Below are positions 60,885 to 64,000 of a DNA stretch of 64,000 nt, one piece after another. This DNA is from Faecalibacterium sp. UBA1819 (GTDB taxonomy: Bacteria > Bacillota > Clostridia > Oscillospirales > Ruminococcaceae). The notes beneath the pieces are model-generated. The model did no database searches and was not told where the DNA came from. It was given only the letters and a program-made list of their open reading frames with translations. The stretch lies in the NCBI GenBank assembly GCA_002315015.1, contig DCEX01000035.1:46411-110410 (forward strand). Direction: 5' to 3'. Position numbers and translations under genes: made by a program. Each line of letters opens with the position of its first letter. Position 1 is the stretch's first letter.

Positions 60885-61730
60885 TTATTCCTTGACGCCG
60901 CCCAGGGTGATGCCGGCAATGATGTACCTGGACAGCAGCAGGTAGACGATGATGATGGGCACGATGGCCACCGTGATCATCATGTAAATCTTGCCCATGT
61001 CGAAGCTCATGTAGTCGGCGCCGCGCAGCGTGGCGATGAGGATGGGAACGGTCATCTTGTCCTTGGACTGGATGATGAGGGCGGGAACGAAGTAGTTGTT
61101 CCAGGAACCCACGAAGGCGAAGATGGCCTGTACCGCCACAGCGGGTTTCATGATGGGCAGTACGATGCGGTTGAAGGTCATGAACTCACCGGAACCATCG
61201 ATGCGGGCAGCCTCCACCAGGGACAGGGGCAGCGAAGATTCCAGGTAGCTGTACATGAAGTAGAACACCGCGGGGGATGCGATGGAAGGGATGATCAGGG
61301 GCAGCAGCGAGTCATACAGACCGATGTTGGTCATCAACCGCAGGAAGCCCATGGCGGTAACCTGGGTGGGCATGACCAGAATGGCCATGATGAAGGTGAA
61401 AGCCACCTTTTTGAGCTTGAACTGGTAGGCGTACAGGCCGTAGGCGGTCAGGGCCGAGAAGTAGGTGCACAGCGCCGCCGAGCAGGTGGAGACAACGAGG
61501 CTGTTGAAGATGCCCTTGAACATGGGGAAGCTGCCGTCATTGGCCACGTTTTTTAGGTTTTCGAAAAAGTAGTTGCCGGGCAGCCAGGAAAAGCCTTTCT
61601 GCAGGTCGGCGTGGGAACGGGTGGCGTTGACCAGCAGGATGTAGAAGAAGAACAGGCACATGAAGGACAGCACGATGAGCACCAGATAGGCCAGGATCGT
61701 TTCGCCCAGTTTATTCTTGGTATGTTTCAT
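60885..61730 (-). CDS. CUT1 ABC transporter permease, MalG type (GC-rich segment)
   Basis: 281 residues, six membrane helices, EAA loop LVEAARIDGSGEFMTFNRIV, C-terminus TLGGVKE. ATGA overlap with the upstream permease gene. Imports the GH3 substrate or a related oligosaccharide. GC-rich codons, unlike the homologous permeases at 6, 17 and 52 kb. Confidence 0.92.
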   Translation of the reverse strand: MKHTKNKLGETILAYLVLIVLSFMCLFFFYILLVNATRSHADLQKGFSWLPGNYFFENLKNVANDGSFPMFKGIFNSLVVSTCSAALCTYFSALTAYGLYAYQFKLKKVAFTFIMAILVMPTQVTAMGFLRLMTNIGLYDSLLPLIIPSIASPAVFYFMYSYLESSLPLSLVEAARIDGSGEFMTFNRIVLPIMKPAVAVQAIFAFVGSWNNYFVPALIIQSKDKMTVPILIATLRGADYMSFDMGKIYMMITVAIVPIIIVYLLLSRYIIAGITLGGVKE

Positions 61731-62668
61731 GCTTTGTGGCCTCCCTTACGTGTTTTCCGGCTTGCGTCCTTGTTGTTGCCGTTGGTCATGCGGTAGACAA
61801 CGAAGCACAGGATGCCGCTGACGATGAACAGGTAGACGGACAACGCACCGGCCATGCCGTAGTTGCGGCTTTTCAGGTGGCTGTTCAGGAACATGATCAG
61901 TGTCATGGAGGTGCGGTCGGGGTTGCCCTGGCCGTTGGTCAGAATCTGGGGCACGTCGAACATCTGCAAACCGCCGATGACGGAGGTGATGAGGGTGTAG
62001 GCCAGGATGGGCCGGATCAGCGGCAGAGTGATGGAGAAAAACCGTTTCAGGCTGCCGCAGCCGTCCAGCTCCGCTGCCTCAAAGATATCGGGGCTGATGC
62101 CCATGATGGCAGCCATCAGCATGATGGTGGTGTTGCCGAACCACATCAGGAAGTTCATCAACCCGACGAGGGACCGGGTGCCGAAGGTGGTACCCATAAA
62201 GTCGATGGGGGTGTCGGTCAGGCCGATGGACATCAGGATAGAGTTGATAGGACCGTTGGTGGAGAACAACGCGAAGAACAGCATGGCGAAAGCCGAAGCC
62301 ATGATCAGGTTAGGCAGGTAGATGATGATTTTGAAGAACTGCTTGCCGCGAATCTTCAGGCGCACATCAGTGAACCAGTTGGCCAGCAACAGAGCGATGA
62401 CGATCTGGGGCACAAAGCCGATGAACCACAGGATCAGGGTGTTGCCCGCATAGCCGATCATGTCGGATTTCAGCAGTTCGGCATAGTTTTCCAGGCCGAT
62501 AAAGTTGGGGCCGACCTCCTTGATACCGGAGCGGTAGTACTCAAAAAAGCTGTACCGCACGGTATCCACCAGCGGGAGCAGGGAAAAGATGAAGAAGGTC
62601 ACAAAGAACGGAAGGATGAAGATATAGCCCCATTTGGCATAGCTGAGATGATTTTTTTTCTTGTTCAT
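61727..62668 (-). CDS. CUT1 ABC transporter permease, MalF type (GC-rich segment)
   Basis: 313 residues; six membrane helices; EAA loop FEAAELDGCGSLKRFFSITL. Couples to the next permease by ATGA. AAAGGAACGG precedes ATG 62668. Part of the binding protein-MalF-MalG-GH3 set. Confidence 0.92.
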   Translation of the reverse strand: MNKKKNHLSYAKWGYIFILPFFVTFFIFSLLPLVDTVRYSFFEYYRSGIKEVGPNFIGLENYAELLKSDMIGYAGNTLILWFIGFVPQIVIALLLANWFTDVRLKIRGKQFFKIIIYLPNLIMASAFAMLFFALFSTNGPINSILMSIGLTDTPIDFMGTTFGTRSLVGLMNFLMWFGNTTIMLMAAIMGISPDIFEAAELDGCGSLKRFFSITLPLIRPILAYTLITSVIGGLQMFDVPQILTNGQGNPDRTSMTLIMFLNSHLKSRNYGMAGALSVYLFIVSGILCFVVYRMTNGNNKDASRKTRKGGHKA

Positions 62669-62750
62669 AGGTCACCGTTCCTTTCTGGAAAAGGCTGCCG
62701 CACCGGGGTACGGCAGCTGATTTTCAGTTCTTGGTCCGCTGTGGGCAAGC

Positions 62751-64000
62751 TCACTCCGCCCACTGGATCTCGGTGACGTCGGGATAGCGCTCCTTAATGG
62801 CCGTCTCAAAGTTGGACTTGGCCTGGTCGTAGTCCACGTTGCCCTGGAAGTAGTCGCTGAACGCGTTCTGGAGCAGTTCCACGCAGCCCTGGTCGTAGGA
62901 GGACAGGGGCGCGATCTGGATGTTTTCGGCTACGGGGGCAAAGTACTCATAGGGGTTCTGGCCGCCCAGGAAGTCCGAAGCGAAGGAGGCATCGGCAGCC
63001 GCTTCCTGCATGCCGCTGACGGTGTTGGTAAAGTCCATGTAATCGCGGGAGATCTTAATGAGGTTGTCCTTGTCGGCGGTCAGAGCCAAGATAATGTCCC
63101 GGACATGTTCGGGGTTGTCGGTGCCGGTAGCCGCATGGATGTAGGAACCGCCCCAGTTGTATTCCTGCGGGGGATTGGTCACACCCCAGGCTCCGTCCTC
63201 ACCGTCCCAGTTAGGGTTCAGGGTGAAGTCGATGCCCCAGGCAGGCAGCAGGAAGGCAAAAACCTTGGAGGAGGAGCTCATGGACTTGTTCCAGTCGTCG
63301 TTCCACTGGCCCTTGACGGTCTTGTCGAAGTAACCGGCATCCAGCCATTCCTTGGAGGATTTGATCCAGTTCATGATCTGGGGGTCCACCTTGATGGTGG
63401 TCTCACCGGCAGCCACCCACGGCTCCGAGATGCTGTTGCCGTACAGGCGGAAGGTGTCGGCGTAGGAAGCGAAGGTGTAGTAGCCCTTGGCTTTCAGTTC
63501 CTCGGCGGTAGCCTTCAGGGTGTCCCAGTCCTTGACCTTTTCGCCCACAGCGACGGGGTCATCGGTGCCGAACACGTCCTTGGCGATGTCCCGGCGATAG
63601 ACCAGCAGACCCGGGCAGCACTGCCAGGTGGAGCCGCGCTGTACACCGTTCTGGTCGGACGCGGTGGTACGGGTAAAGGCGTACTGGTCGGCCAGGTCGG
63701 TGTCGGGGTCGATGCCCAGATCGGTCAGCGGCATGGCCACGTCGGCGTCGGCATCGGTGTATTTAAAGACGTAGTCGGTCTCGGACAGGAAGATGTCCAC
63801 CTTGTCATCCGCAGCGGCGGAAGCCTGGTTCAGCAGGGCTTCATCCAGCTTCTGCTGGTAGACGCCGTCCTGGTTGGGGTTGATGATCCAGTGGATCTCG
63901 GTGCCGTCTTTCAGGGTGGTGACGGTACCGTCGGCAGAGGTGCTTTCCACCTCCGGGTAGATGGCTTCCAGGCGGGCGCGGAATTCGTCGTTCCAGCTGT
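62751..64000 (-). CDS. CUT1 sugar-binding protein, C-terminal part (5' end beyond window)
   Basis: The frame is open to the right edge (at least 415 residues). Family-1 solute-binding protein: NDEFRARLEAIYPEVE near the visible start, IHWIINPNQDGVYQQKLDEA, YAFTRTTASDQNGVQRGSTW, RRDIAKDVFGTDDPVAVGEK, and the C-terminal NPYEYFAPVAENIQIAPLS ... AIKERYPDVTEIQWAE. The signal peptide and lipobox lie outside. It delivers oligosaccharide to the two permeases downstream. GC-rich codon use like its operon partners. Confidence 0.93.
   Translation of the reverse strand, partial: SWNDEFRARLEAIYPEVESTSADGTVTTLKDGTEIHWIINPNQDGVYQQKLDEALLNQASAAADDKVDIFLSETDYVFKYTDADADVAMPLTDLGIDPDTDLADQYAFTRTTASDQNGVQRGSTWQCCPGLLVYRRDIAKDVFGTDDPVAVGEKVKDWDTLKATAEELKAKGYYTFASYADTFRLYGNSISEPWVAAGETTIKVDPQIMNWIKSSKEWLDAGYFDKTVKGQWNDDWNKSMSSSSKVFAFLLPAWGIDFTLNPNWDGEDGAWGVTNPPQEYNWGGSYIHAATGTDNPEHVRDIILALTADKDNLIKISRDYMDFTNTVSGMQEAAADASFASDFLGGQNPYEYFAPVAENIQIAPLSSYDQGCVELLQNAFSDYFQGNVDYDQAKSNFETAIKERYPDVTEIQWAE

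Overview
The window reads as a chromosomal segment of a gut-type Firmicute (Clostridia, Oscillospiraceae/Ruminococcaceae-like). The evidence is low-to-moderate GC with sigma-A promoters and strong AGGAGG-type ribosome sites, many CUT1 sugar ABC transporters, CAZymes aimed at host glycans, a Gram-positive wall-anchored GH101, and agr/LytTR quorum sensing. I saw no rRNA, tRNA, CRISPR array or complete insertion sequence. The species cannot be fixed from sequence alone.

Layout. 1-3.6 kb: the 3' end of a GAPDH gene, a chemoreceptor and a PHP-domain phosphoesterase. 3.7-9.5 kb: an intact LacI-controlled malto-oligosaccharide operon (binding protein, two permeases, LacI regulator, MalQ) with a clear promoter/operator. 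9.6-13.1 kb: a decayed host-glycan locus (intact GH29 fucosidase, internally deleted sulfatase, stubs of a binding protein and a permease, N-truncated histidine kinase). 13.1-19.2 kb: a GntR regulator and an operon joining a sugar ABC transporter to a split transketolase and a cupin protein; its binding protein lacks the 5' end. 19.3-21.5 kb: a MITE-like element, a GH123-like DUF4091 enzyme and a permease stub. 21.6-29.7 kb: a K+/H+ antiporter and a 2055-residue wall-anchored GH101 endo-alpha-N-acetylgalactosaminidase.

29.9-39.3 kb: a PadR-controlled lipoprotein/ABC-2 transporter operon and a tandem array of four related lipoproteins with a conserved Cys/His motif, headed by a small secreted protein. 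39.5-42.5 kb: a complete agr-type quorum-sensing operon (LytTR regulator, GHKL kinase, AgrB, and an AgrD-like propeptide too short for routine gene calling). That propeptide has no cysteine, which points to a serine-lactone signal. Two promoters, one on each side of the agr operon, share the same architecture: two 12-bp direct repeats 21 bp apart, 7 bp upstream of the -35 box, with a 17-bp spacer. They drive two small secreted proteins, which makes a local quorum-sensing regulon that may take in the lipoprotein array on one side and a secreted DUF2712-like protein plus ABC transporter on the other.

48.6-57.1 kb: a uronate/glycosaminoglycan locus (DUF2264/GH154-like, GH88, ABC transporter remnants, histidine kinase stub, YesN-type regulator, heparinase II/III-like lyase, P-loop kinase). 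57.2-58.2 kb: an FMN-binding protein and a methyltransferase remnant. From about 58.33 kb to the end the base composition becomes clearly GC-richer, with a domain-permuted GH3 beta-glucosidase and a CUT1 transporter. That part is horizontally acquired or a chimeric contig join.

A theme across the window is a series of clean internal deletions in CUT1 transporter loci (about 11.2, 11.92, 12.08, 19.2, 21.4, 52.76 and 53.04 kb). They fuse unrelated gene fragments, several across what look like short shared sequences. They are either real microhomology deletions or assembly collapses.
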